Assembly (NCBI GenBank): GCA_046760705.1
Contig: JBHIER010000267.1
Span: forward strand, 1-5,167
DNA length: 5,167 nucleotides
Direction: 5' to 3'
Origin: JBHIER01 sp046760705 [NCBI: bacterium]
GTDB lineage: Bacteria; JBHIER01; G020348925
Below, in pieces: positions 1 through 5,167 of the stretch. The notes beneath the pieces are model-generated. The model searched no databases. It worked only from the letters and a program-made list of their open reading frames with translations, and was not told the origin of the DNA. Numbering within the stretch: position 1 is the first letter of the stretch; each line of letters starts with the position of its first letter. A program made the position numbers and the translations under genes.

Positions 1-32
1 CTGTTGATTCGGCACCCTGTACAAACCAAGTG

Positions 33-43
33 AAAGGAGGGAG
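33..43 (+). promoter_or_regulatory. Strong Shine-Dalgarno ribosome binding site
   Basis: The purine run AAAGGAGGGAG contains AAGGAGG at 34-40, a near-perfect match to the anti-Shine-Dalgarno sequence. Five bases separate it from the ATG at 46, which is good spacing. It favours ATG 46 over the in-frame GTG at 43, which would sit too close, and over the internal Met codon at 103, which would cut through the signal peptide. Only 45 bases lie upstream of the ATG, so no promoter can be assigned. Confidence 0.9.
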
Positions 44-45
44 TG

Positions 46-165
46 ATGATTCAAGGGCTTTGTAGACAGAGACTGTCTCTCGGTCTGATCCTGGCAGTGG
101 GGATGTTGGTCTTATTCTGGTATCCCCATCTGGGAGTTTGTCAACAGATTCCGAAGGCGAGCGCC
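46..165 (+). other. N-terminal signal peptide (Sec type), residues 1 to about 40
   Basis: Arg7 and Arg9 precede an uninterrupted hydrophobic stretch, about residues 10-26 (Leu, Gly, Ile, Ala, Val, Met, Phe, Trp), followed by a Pro-containing c-region. Ala38-Ser39-Ala40 fits an A-x-A signal peptidase I site, and cleavage after Cys32 is a possible alternative. The segment L-G-V-C at 29-32 is a poor lipobox because position -1 is Val, so a lipoprotein is less likely. The exact cleavage site is uncertain; export is well supported and agrees with the Cys-rich, calcium-binding body of the protein. Confidence 0.85.
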
Positions 166-3100
166 CTGGTCTCTGAAGCCAAGGTGTTGGAGCTGGCGGA
201 GCAATTCATTCAGAGTGGTCGGGGAGGCATGAGCTTTTTGGCCGGGGCGCGAGCGGGGAAGCCGGAGCTGGTATCCGGCGAATGGCGCGTGCCGATCCTC
301 AAGGACGGCAAATCGCTGGGCCTTTTTCATGCCCGAGCCACCCCGCTGAAGGACGGCGCTATACCGGTATGGTTTGCTGGACCAGGGGATAGTCAGCCCA
401 CCAAGGCTGCGACCTCAGCCAGGAGGGGCTCGCCAATTTTGGACCAGCGGATCCCCGGAGCGAAAGGCAGAGCCAGAGGTAAAGATGGTGCCGTGGGGAG
501 GCTGCCGACCAAAGCTCCCCTCAGACGGGGGGAAAAGAGTGCTGAGAAGGGTAAAAAGGCCGTCGGCCAGATGGGTGCCCCCGGGACTGCGCCCAGGGAG
601 GCTTCTGTGGCTGAGAGATCTTCGCGGGCCGGGGCTCGCGACAAAAAAGCCCCCACCGGCGAGCAGATCACACATGCCGCCCAGGGAGAGTCCCGAGCAT
701 TCAAACCGACCCGGGGTCCCTGGTCAAAAGAGTATAGGCAACACAGGCCATCCACTGCCGCGTCGAGACCGGAAGTCATCAAACGTGCTCCGGAAAAACT
801 CAATAGGGGTAAATCTTCGAAAAGTCCTGACGACGAACATGTGTCCACCGGCGATGACTGCGGTGACCCGGTCAAGGTGACACTGCCGGCCGACCTCCCT
901 TATGTGGATGCCAACACCACCTGCGGCCGAATTGATGACTACAGGGGAACCTGCCTGGATCCCTGGGACGGCGGGGAAGACATTATATACGAACTGACTG
1001 TCACTGAGATGGTTGACATTCTGATCACCTTGGATCCGAAAGGCACCGCATGGACCGGCTTCTGTGTGGACGATAATTGTCCCCCTGATTCCAGTTGCCT
1101 CGGGCAGAGCACCTCTGCCAGCGGTGATCCCCACGCCATATGTTGTCTGACACTGGATCGAGGTACTTACTATATTATGGTGGATACCTGGCCTTCACCG
1201 GATTGCATCCCGGAATTCGACCTGTTCATTGAGGCTTGCGAACCTTGTGTGGGAGTTGAATGTCCTCCCGGCGGTCTGGATGAAGATGAACCCTGCGGCG
1301 ACGACACCAACGGCGGGTGCAATTCCGATCCACCCGTCTTCACGGATATAAACTGCGGGGAAACGTACTGCGGTACAGCCTGGGCTGAAGATGGCACTCG
1401 CGACACCGATTGGTACCAGCTTGTGCTGACCGAATCGAAAACCATCACCTGGACCGTCGAGGCGGAGTTTGAGGTTATGATCGGTATCGGCGAGACAGAC
1501 CCACCTGGTTCCGGGGACTGCGCTGATATGACAGGGTATTTGAACCCTTATGCGGTCGGCTGCCCCTGTGAGGAAATCTCTGTGCAAGCAACCCTGGCCC
1601 CTGGAACCTATTGGCTTTTTGTGGCTCCAGCAGAGTTTGAGGGGTATTCGTGCAGCCAGGGACCGTGGGACTATGTCGCCTCGTTAGACTGCGTGGAGCC
1701 GTGCCAGATGGTGCTGCTGGAGGATTTCATGTGCCACGATCCCTGGGATGCCTATTACACCCGGACCGATACCTTTTACACCTGCGACTGGATGGCCTGG
1801 AAGCACACCGTTTGGAATACGAGCGACTGCCTGGATAGCGGGTCGGCCTGCTTCGTTTTTTACTATCCAGACGGCTCCTACTATACTGACCTTTGTGTGG
1901 AACTTGAGGCCGGCTGGGACGAGTACTGGGTCGCGGTGGGCATCTACATCTGTGGTGAAGATCCGCAACTCTCCCCTGGCACCTGGTCGGTGGAGGTCTG
2001 GCAGGGGAGTGTGCTCGAGGCGGTGAACAAATTTGAGATCATAGACTGCTGCCCGCCCGTCCTTTTGGATGAGGTCATGTGCCGGGATCCTTACAGCCCC
2101 CATGAGACTGAGACCTACACCTTCTGTACCTCCGATGCTTGGGCGGCTAAGTGGGCCCTGTGGAACTCCGAGCAGTGTCCGAACACCGTTTGGGCTGCTT
2201 TCGACTTTTATGATCCGGATGGCTACTACTACCTCAGCATATATGAGTACATCGCACCTGGCTACGCCGAATGGTACACCTGGGCGGCGATTTGGATCTG
2301 TGGGGCCTACCCAGCCGATTTCCCGGGCACCTGGAAAGTGGATATCTTGGCCCCCACCTGTTACTACTGGGACACCAATGAGTTCGACATCATTGAACAG
2401 GAGTGCCCGGCAGTGCTGGTGGAGGACTTCATGTGCCGCGATCCTGAGAACGATCCCTACGGCACCCAGACCGATACCTTTTACACCACCGACTTATGGG
2501 CAGCCAAATACACCGTATGGAACACCGAGGGATGCCAGGACTGCTATCCTCCTGTCTGCATCGACTTCTGGGATCCCGACGGAAACTGGTACTGGGGTTG
2601 GTGTTGGACCATCCCACCGGGGGAGCTTGACTACTGGCTCTGGGCGGCGATCTATATCGCGGGTTATTACCCGGCCGACAATTCGGGTACCTGGTGGGCT
2701 GATGTCTGGCTCTGTGATTCATTGATGGCGGAGAATGCCTTCGATATCGTCATCCCTACTTGTGTGGTTGAATGTCCTCCCGGCGGCCTGGATGAAGATG
2801 AGCCCTGCGGCGACGACATCAACGGCGGGTGCAATTCGGACCCGCCCGTCTTCACGGACATCAACTGCGGGGAAACATATTGTGGCTTAGCTTGGGCTGA
2901 AGATGGCACTCGCGACACCGATTGGTATCAACTGATGGTGGACGAAACAAAACCCGTCACTATGACCGTTATAGCGAATTTTCCTGTCGTGGCGGGATTC
3001 GCTGAAACCGACCCACCGGGTTCGGGCAATTGTGATGATGCTACAGGGGGGATATACCCTTATGCGCTTGGCTCCCCCTGTGGGGAAATTTCTGTGCAGG

Positions 3101-5167
3101 ACACCCTGAATCCTGGAATCTATTGGCTGTTCGTGGCCCCGCAGGATTTGGATGGCTATCCATGCCCGGGGCCGTGGGAATACGTCATGCGGGTAGACTG
3201 CGAAGTGGTGGTGGACCGCGATAACGATGGCATTCCGGACGATGAGGACAACTGTCCGGATGATCCCAATCCCTATCAAACGGATGGTGACCACGACGAG
3301 GTGGGTGATGTGTGTGACAACTGCCCTGATCATTACAACCCCTTTCAGGAGGACGGCGATGGTGACGGTTATGGCACCGCGTGCGATTGCGATGAGCCGG
3401 ACGTGCTGCCCGGTGTCGACCTGTTCACGACGCCGCCGGGCGGGGCCACATTCCAGGATTTCAGCGGGTTTCCGATTCCGGCCGACTTCTTCGGCCCCGG
3501 CTCGGACCCATTTGATGGCACCATCGTGCTCGGGGGCGTGCCGCTGAATACGAACCCGCCGGGTGTGCTGGGTCCGACCGACGTGATTGTCGAGCGGAAG
3601 GAGAAGGCGCACCTGCCCGACCCGTGTGCCAGCTCTGACGTGGTGCCTATCGAAATCGTGGCCCTGTCCCTGGTCAGCAGCCAACCGATCACCGTCACCT
3701 ACGGCGGCGGCTCGCCGGAGCTGTGGGACGTGCAGGTATGCCTGTCGAACCAGGTTCCCCAACCGCAAGGAACGATGACGATCAACCACGAACATCCTGA
3801 CGGCGGCACGTTCACGGCCGATCTTCCGGTTATTCCGCGATTTGTCTTCACCCGTCAGCCGGACGGAGCAGTGCGGGTCTTGGATCCGCCCCTGCCACCG
3901 ATCACCTTTACCACGCGGAACGGACACTGGGTGCACTGTGACCCTGGTTTCGGCCTGTTCACCTCGCCCGATTGTGGGCTCACCGTGGATCACGATTGCG
4001 ACGGCGTGGCTGATGTATCGGTGGCGGCCAGCAGCAATTTTGTCGCTGGTGTGCGGGGCATTTCCGATGTCTGTCCCGCTAACTGCACCAACCCGCCGAT
4101 AGAGTTCCAGAAGCGTCTGACAAAGGAGGAGGAACTGCTGGCGGCCCACGGCGTCCTGCCAGCTCAGGAGTGCTACTCTGATATGGACGAGGACGGGATT
4201 TGCGACGACGCCGACAACTGCCCGGAGGTTCCGAACCCGCTCCAGGAGGACCTGGACGACGACGGCGTGGGCGACCCCTGTGATAACTGCCCGGACATCT
4301 GTAACCCGTTCCAGGAGGACAGCGATCACGACGGCGTAGGCGACGCCTGCGATGTTGAAGGGGAGGTCGTGGCTTGGCTCGGATGTGATGACTTCTATTC
4401 CGGGACGCAGGTGGATGTGCCAATCATCATTGACATGACCGGGATGAATCCACCGGATGACAAGTTGGGCAGCTTCACCGGTTCGTTGGATTGGGATACA
4501 AGCCTGGTGGCCTACGCGAGTGATTCTGGCATCCTGGCAGGCTTCACCGGGGTGGTCAATGTCTCCCCTGGACATATAGCTTTCAATGGGGCCAATCCAA
4601 CAGGTGTTGGGGGAGAGGTGACTGTGCTGATCGTCACTTTTGATGTCATCGGTGCGGATAGTTCTACGGGGACTCTCGAACTGGACTTTTCGGCCATGGC
4701 TGCGGCCGGGACCTTTACGGACCTGCTGCCGTACCTCACGGTCAACGACTGCGAATTTCACATCGTGCCTCCTGGACTTTGTGGTGACATCAACGATGAT
4801 GAACAATGCAACTCAACTGACGCTCTGATCGTCCTCTCCTACGATGTGGGCTTGGACATACCTCCTGAATTCCTGGAGAAAATTAATGCTGGATGTGGAG
4901 ATATTAACGCCGACAATTCTACAAATTCCACCGATGCATTGATCATTCTGTCCCACGATGTGGGTATTCCGGTTCCCTTCCCCATCTGTGATGTTGGTTG
5001 TCCGTGTCCGGGTGCTCCGACCCACAAGACTGTTTCCGTGGCAGGGGTAAAGGTTTCTGCCTCGCCATCTGATTTCATCTTGGTCAAGGGAGAGCTCATC
5101 ACCGTTCCGGTTGAGGTTGATCTGGCCGGGACCGAGGAACTCCTGGGCAGCTTCACTGCTACTGTGG
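46..5167 (+). CDS. Giant secreted multidomain protein with PPC-like, TSP3, cohesin-like and dockerin-like modules (3' end missing)
   Basis: One frame is open from the ATG at 46 to the window edge: 1707 full codons, no stop. An in-frame TGA at 31-33 bounds it upstream, and a strong ribosome binding site ends 5 bases before the ATG, so the start is well supported. Seen in the translation: a signal peptide, a basic linker, three PPC-like beta domains (two are duplicates), three tandem Trp/Cys-rich domains, two blocks of Asp-rich TSP3-like repeats around an unassigned beta module, a cohesin-like domain, a paired EF-hand dockerin-like module, and the start of another cohesin-like domain. Cysteines are very frequent from residue 270 on, which fits oxidative folding outside the cytoplasm. 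No catalytic motif was recognised. By family knowledge, TSP3 and dockerin loops bind calcium and cohesins bind dockerins. The inferred role is a surface or extracellular scaffold or adhesin. Its partners, C-terminal anchor and operon are outside the window. The gene and frame are near certain; the function is tentative. Confidence 0.96.
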   Translation, partial: MIQGLCRQRLSLGLILAVGMLVLFWYPHLGVCQQIPKASALVSEAKVLELAEQFIQSGRGGMSFLAGARAGKPELVSGEWRVPILKDGKSLGLFHARATPLKDGAIPVWFAGPGDSQPTKAATSARRGSPILDQRIPGAKGRARGKDGAVGRLPTKAPLRRGEKSAEKGKKAVGQMGAPGTAPREASVAERSSRAGARDKKAPTGEQITHAAQGESRAFKPTRGPWSKEYRQHRPSTAASRPEVIKRAPEKLNRGKSSKSPDDEHVSTGDDCGDPVKVTLPADLPYVDANTTCGRIDDYRGTCLDPWDGGEDIIYELTVTEMVDILITLDPKGTAWTGFCVDDNCPPDSSCLGQSTSASGDPHAICCLTLDRGTYYIMVDTWPSPDCIPEFDLFIEACEPCVGVECPPGGLDEDEPCGDDTNGGCNSDPPVFTDINCGETYCGTAWAEDGTRDTDWYQLVLTESKTITWTVEAEFEVMIGIGETDPPGSGDCADMTGYLNPYAVGCPCEEISVQATLAPGTYWLFVAPAEFEGYSCSQGPWDYVASLDCVEPCQMVLLEDFMCHDPWDAYYTRTDTFYTCDWMAWKHTVWNTSDCLDSGSACFVFYYPDGSYYTDLCVELEAGWDEYWVAVGIYICGEDPQLSPGTWSVEVWQGSVLEAVNKFEIIDCCPPVLLDEVMCRDPYSPHETETYTFCTSDAWAAKWALWNSEQCPNTVWAAFDFYDPDGYYYLSIYEYIAPGYAEWYTWAAIWICGAYPADFPGTWKVDILAPTCYYWDTNEFDIIEQECPAVLVEDFMCRDPENDPYGTQTDTFYTTDLWAAKYTVWNTEGCQDCYPPVCIDFWDPDGNWYWGWCWTIPPGELDYWLWAAIYIAGYYPADNSGTWWADVWLCDSLMAENAFDIVIPTCVVECPPGGLDEDEPCGDDINGGCNSDPPVFTDINCGETYCGLAWAEDGTRDTDWYQLMVDETKPVTMTVIANFPVVAGFAETDPPGSGNCDDATGGIYPYALGSPCGEISVQDTLNPGIYWLFVAPQDLDGYPCPGPWEYVMRVDCEVVVDRDNDGIPDDEDNCPDDPNPYQTDGDHDEVGDVCDNCPDHYNPFQEDGDGDGYGTACDCDEPDVLPGVDLFTTPPGGATFQDFSGFPIPADFFGPGSDPFDGTIVLGGVPLNTNPPGVLGPTDVIVERKEKAHLPDPCASSDVVPIEIVALSLVSSQPITVTYGGGSPELWDVQVCLSNQVPQPQGTMTINHEHPDGGTFTADLPVIPRFVFTRQPDGAVRVLDPPLPPITFTTRNGHWVHCDPGFGLFTSPDCGLTVDHDCDGVADVSVAASSNFVAGVRGISDVCPANCTNPPIEFQKRLTKEEELLAAHGVLPAQECYSDMDEDGICDDADNCPEVPNPLQEDLDDDGVGDPCDNCPDICNPFQEDSDHDGVGDACDVEGEVVAWLGCDDFYSGTQVDVPIIIDMTGMNPPDDKLGSFTGSLDWDTSLVAYASDSGILAGFTGVVNVSPGHIAFNGANPTGVGGEVTVLIVTFDVIGADSSTGTLELDFSAMAAAGTFTDLLPYLTVNDCEFHIVPPGLCGDINDDEQCNSTDALIVLSYDVGLDIPPEFLEKINAGCGDINADNSTNSTDALIILSHDVGIPVPFPICDVGCPCPGAPTHKTVSVAGVKVSASPSDFILVKGELITVPVEVDLAGTEELLGSFTATV
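166..387 (+). other. Small N-terminal domain of unknown family, residues about 41-114
   Basis: This is a compact alpha-then-beta pattern. An amphipathic helix is likely at about 41-57 ([14 protein letters not shown]), then a Gly-rich turn, then alternating hydrophobic strands around GEWRVPIL (78-85), [11 protein letters not shown] (91-101) and IPVWFAGPG (106-114). The helix followed by a W-x-V-P-x strand resembles small propeptide-like (PepSY/FTP-style) domains in layout, but no diagnostic motif is visible. It lies directly between the signal peptide and the basic linker and contains no cysteine, unlike the rest of the mature protein. The family is not recognised. Confidence 0.45.
388..831 (+). 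other. Strongly basic low-complexity linker, residues about 115-262
   Basis: This stretch is rich in Lys, Arg, Ala, Gly, Pro and Ser, with no cysteine and no regular strand pattern, so it is probably disordered. I count 19 Arg and 16 Lys against 13 Asp/Glu in residues 115-260, a net charge near +22, whereas the rest of the mature chain is acidic. Twelve of the 19 Arg codons are AGA or AGG, a usage almost absent from the rest of the gene. It may contact acidic envelope polymers or the protein's own acidic repeats, or be a plain spacer; this is inference. The reading frame stays continuous with both flanks. Confidence 0.7.
853..1239 (+). other. PPC-like Cys-rich beta domain 1, residues about 270-398
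   Basis: The domain opens with D-D-C-G-D-P and contains T-T-C-G-R-I-D-D-Y (291-299), a G-G-E-D-I-I-Y-E-L strand (309-317), a V-D-D-N-C-P segment (341-346), an [11 protein letters not shown] strand pair (370-380), and a closing F-D-L-F-I-E-A-C. This order (opening D/C turn, D-x-x-Y strand, then a late G-T-Y-x-x-x-V strand) is typical of bacterial PPC-like beta-sandwich domains in secreted proteins. In that family the domain is non-catalytic and often aids secretion or binding. Several cysteines suggest disulfides. The fold assignment rests on motif order only. Confidence 0.6.
1255..1692 (+). repeat. PPC-like domain 2, duplicate copy A, residues 404-549
   Basis: Copy A of a long intragenic duplication; copy B lies 1512 bases (504 codons) downstream. 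It starts with a Cys/Asp-rich head ([17 protein letters not shown]), continues through C-G-E-T-Y-C-G and D-T-D-W-Y-Q-L, and ends with the [10 protein letters not shown] strand and a G-P-W-D-Y turn. D-T-D-W-Y plus P-G-T-Y-W-x-F-V is a PPC-style core. The first 56 residues match copy B at 54 positions; the remaining 90 match at about 53. A role in binding or spacing is inferred; no catalytic residues are apparent. Confidence 0.8.
1711..2049 (+). repeat. Trp/Cys-rich Ig-like tandem repeat 1, residues 556-668
   Basis: First of three tandem domains of about 115 residues. It shares with the other two an opening V-L-x-E-x-x-M-C-x-D-P block (Met562, Cys563), a T-D-T-F-Y strand, W-N at 590-591, a P-D-G turn at 608-610, an aromatic strand ([10 protein letters not shown]), and P-G-T-W at 644-647 followed by a V-E-V-W strand and F-E-I-I at the end. 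The W, PDG and PGTW pattern recalls an Ig-like beta-sandwich module of bacterial surface proteins, but I cannot name the family with confidence. Confidence 0.75.
2059..2406 (+). repeat. Trp/Cys-rich Ig-like tandem repeat 2, residues 672-787
   Basis: Second copy, beginning 116 residues after repeat 1. Conserved marks are M-C-R-D-P (678-682), W-A-A-K (699-702), W-N at 706-707, D-P-D-G at 723-726, the aromatic strand W-Y-T-W-A-A-I-W-I (743-751), Y-P-A-D (755-758), P-G-T-W (760-763) and F-D-I-I near the end. It is visibly closer to repeat 3 than to repeat 1, sharing M-C-R-D-P, W-A-A-K, W-A-A-I and Y-P-A-D. Cysteines at 679, 694, 711, 752, 772 and 787 suggest disulfides. Confidence 0.75.
2413..2763 (+). 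repeat. Trp/Cys-rich Ig-like tandem repeat 3, residues 790-906
   Basis: Third copy, with M-C-R-D-P (796-800), T-D-T-F-Y (809-813), W-A-A-K-Y (818-822), W-N at 825-826, D-P-D-G (843-846), [11 protein letters not shown] (863-873), Y-P-A-D (875-878), G-T-W (881-883) and F-D-I-V near the end. It is extremely aromatic: residues 842-866 alone contain eight Trp. The following residues run directly into duplicate copy B of the PPC-like domain. Solvent-exposed aromatics in such repeats often bind carbohydrate, but that is only a possibility here. Confidence 0.75.
2767..3201 (+). repeat. PPC-like domain 3, duplicate copy B, residues 908-1052
   Basis: Copy B of the domain at residues 404-549. The head (908-963) differs from copy A at only two residues (Thr to Ile at 925, Thr to Leu at 948), while the rest has diverged to about 59% identity with one single-residue gap. 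A 35-base stretch at 2893-2927 is identical to 1381-1415. The same core strands are present: [13 protein letters not shown], and Y-W-L-F-V-A-P. It leads straight into the TSP3-like repeats. Confidence 0.8.
3208..3390 (+). repeat. Thrombospondin type 3-like calcium-binding repeats, block 1, residues 1055-1115
   Basis: Asp-rich loops follow one another: [15 protein letters not shown] (1057-1071), [15 protein letters not shown] (1080-1094) and [12 protein letters not shown] (1103-1114). The spacing of Asp/Asn, Gly and Cys-Pro is typical of TSP3 repeats, which wrap calcium ions and form a stiff stalk in known proteins. The tail [10 protein letters not shown] also resembles the short metal-binding motif that often follows such loops in bacterial secreted proteins. 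Calcium binding is inferred from family knowledge. Confidence 0.88.
3415..4170 (+). other. Beta-rich module of unknown family, residues about 1124-1375
   Basis: About 250 residues lie between two TSP3-like blocks. They are rich in Pro, Gly and beta-prone strands (for example [33 protein letters not shown]). The segment D-H-D-C-D-G-V-A-D at 1315-1323 is one isolated TSP3-like loop near its C-terminal side. Residues 1350-1375 form a likely short charged helix ([15 protein letters not shown]) that joins it to the next block. Third-position GC is clearly higher here (125 of 160 codons from 3421 to 3900) than in the flanks. No known family is recognised. Confidence 0.5.
4180..4353 (+). repeat. Thrombospondin type 3-like calcium-binding repeats, block 2, residues 1379-1436
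   Basis: Loops [15 protein letters not shown] (1379-1393), [15 protein letters not shown] (1402-1416) and [12 protein letters not shown] (1425-1436) follow the TSP3 pattern closely, with N-P-L-Q-E-D and N-P-F-Q-E-D linkers. The N-P-F-Q-E-D linker also occurs in block 1. It leads directly into the cohesin-like domain, so in the mature protein it probably acts as a calcium-stiffened stalk presenting the C-terminal modules. Confidence 0.9.
4357..4773 (+). other. Cohesin-like domain 1, residues about 1438-1576
   Basis: The strand order fits a cohesin jelly-roll: an opening strand, then [15 protein letters not shown] (1452-1466), [15 protein letters not shown] (1474-1488), a G-F-T-G-V-V-N-V loop, G-H-I-A-F-N-G-A (1509-1516), a Gly-rich turn, then [11 protein letters not shown] (1525-1535) and a terminal strand ending near 1575. 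The V-P-I-x-I-D, F-x-x-x-L-x-W-D and L-x-x-x-x-F-x-V positions are those shared by cohesins. Length of about 140 residues is normal. Cohesins bind dockerins; its partner here is unknown. Related surface beta-sandwich domains cannot be excluded. Confidence 0.75.
4780..4977 (+). other. Dockerin-like module with two EF-hand-type calcium loops, residues 1579-1644
   Basis: Two near-identical halves are separated by 38 residues: loop 1 at 1581-1592 ([12 protein letters not shown]) and loop 2 at 1619-1630 ([12 protein letters not shown]). Each has ligands at loop positions 1, 3, 5, 9 and 12 (Asp, Asn, Asp, Asn, Asp) and is followed by A-L-I-(V/I)-L-S-(Y/H)-D-V-G. Both loops carry Ser-Thr at positions 10-11, the pair known for cohesin recognition in Clostridium thermocellum type I dockerins, but positions 17-18 are Leu-Ser rather than Lys-Arg. 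The module lies internally between two cohesin-like domains, unlike the usual C-terminal position. Confidence 0.88.
5026..5167 (+). other. Cohesin-like domain 2, partial, residues about 1661-1707 and onward
   Basis: After a Cys/Pro-rich spacer (residues 1646-1660) a new beta domain begins. [14 protein letters not shown] (1682-1695) and L-L-G-S-F-T-A-T-V (1699-1707) line up with the equivalent parts of cohesin-like domain 1 ([11 protein letters not shown] and L-G-S-F-T-G-S-L). The window ends within the domain, so its length and what follows are unknown. The match in both position and order makes a second cohesin-like domain likely. Confidence 0.65.

Noticed and set aside
1-33. End of an upstream gene (10 open codons then TGA at 31-33), or promoter elements such as TTGATT at 4-9
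   Set aside because: Ten codons are too few to judge coding, and there is no convincing paired -10 box at the right spacing in so short a stretch.
43-45. Alternative GTG start for the large gene
   Set aside because: It would lie only two bases from the AAGGAGG core, too close for normal initiation; the adjacent ATG has better spacing.
133-144. Lipobox-like L-G-V-C at residues 29-32
   Set aside because: Val at position -1 is not typical of lipoprotein signal peptides, and an A-S-A site follows at 38-40, so signal peptidase I cleavage is favoured.
374-880. Overlapping open frames on both strands across the basic linker, possibly a separate gene or a frameshift
   Set aside because: Frame 1 runs unbroken from the signal peptide through the linker into the PPC-like domain. 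The alternatives have no good start signal and only low-complexity products. A pair of compensating indels cannot be fully excluded without read data.
2069-2725. A 218-codon plus-strand open frame in another phase
   Set aside because: It is rich in Pro, Thr, Ser and Arg, has no ribosome binding site, and overlaps the clear tandem repeats of the main frame, whose motifs recur three times.
2887-4806. A 639-codon open frame on the minus strand
   Set aside because: It lies wholly antisense to the well-supported gene. Its Val/Ile/Arg/His-rich product is what the complement of Asp-rich codons gives (GAC reads GTC, GAT reads ATC), and no domain is recognisable.
46-5167. An enzyme (protease or glycoside hydrolase) within the large protein
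   Set aside because: No catalytic motif such as HExxH or a Ser-protease GxSxG triad context was seen. PPC-like domains often accompany proteases, but no protease domain is in this window; one could lie beyond the 3' edge.

Overview
The window is almost entirely one very large plus-strand gene. It starts at an ATG at position 46 behind a strong Shine-Dalgarno sequence and stays open in one frame to the last base, giving 1707 complete codons with no stop. The 3' end lies outside the window. The product reads as a secreted, Cys-, Asp- and Trp-rich modular bacterial protein: a non-enzymatic, scaffold-like extracellular or cell-surface protein.

Layout by residue: signal peptide (1 to about 40); small unassigned N-terminal domain (about 41-114); strongly basic low-complexity linker (about 115-262); Cys-rich beta domain resembling the bacterial pre-peptidase C-terminal (PPC) type (about 270-398); a second PPC-like domain, copy A (404-549); three tandem Trp/Cys-rich Ig-like domains (556-668, 672-787, 790-906); copy B of the second PPC-like domain (908-1052); thrombospondin type 3-like (TSP3) calcium repeats (1055-1115); a beta-rich module of unknown family (about 1124-1375, including one isolated TSP3-like loop); more TSP3-like repeats (1379-1436); a cohesin-like domain (1438-1576); a two-loop dockerin-like module (1579-1644); and the start of a second cohesin-like domain (about 1661 onward), cut by the window end.

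The modules suggest an exported, calcium-stabilised, disulfide-rich string of binding domains. Cohesin and dockerin modules on the same chain raise the possibility of chain-to-chain assembly. No catalytic motif was recognised in any domain.

The organism cannot be fixed from one gene. The bacterial-type ribosome binding site, moderately GC-rich coding, and the mix of PPC-like, TSP3-like and dockerin-like (NSTDAL..LS.DVG style) modules are reminiscent of large secreted proteins from little-cultured lineages, such as FCB-related candidate phyla (KSB1- or Zixibacteria-like) or Planctomycetes. That is inference from style, not a search result.

The most noteworthy observations are the cohesin-dockerin-cohesin order, a duplicated 145-residue domain whose first third is far better conserved than the rest, three tandem Trp-rich domains between those duplicates, a basic linker with markedly different arginine codon use, and a central module with clearly higher third-position GC than its flanks. 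Bases 1-45 hold only the ribosome binding site and an in-frame TGA; no RNA gene, mobile element or CRISPR array was seen.
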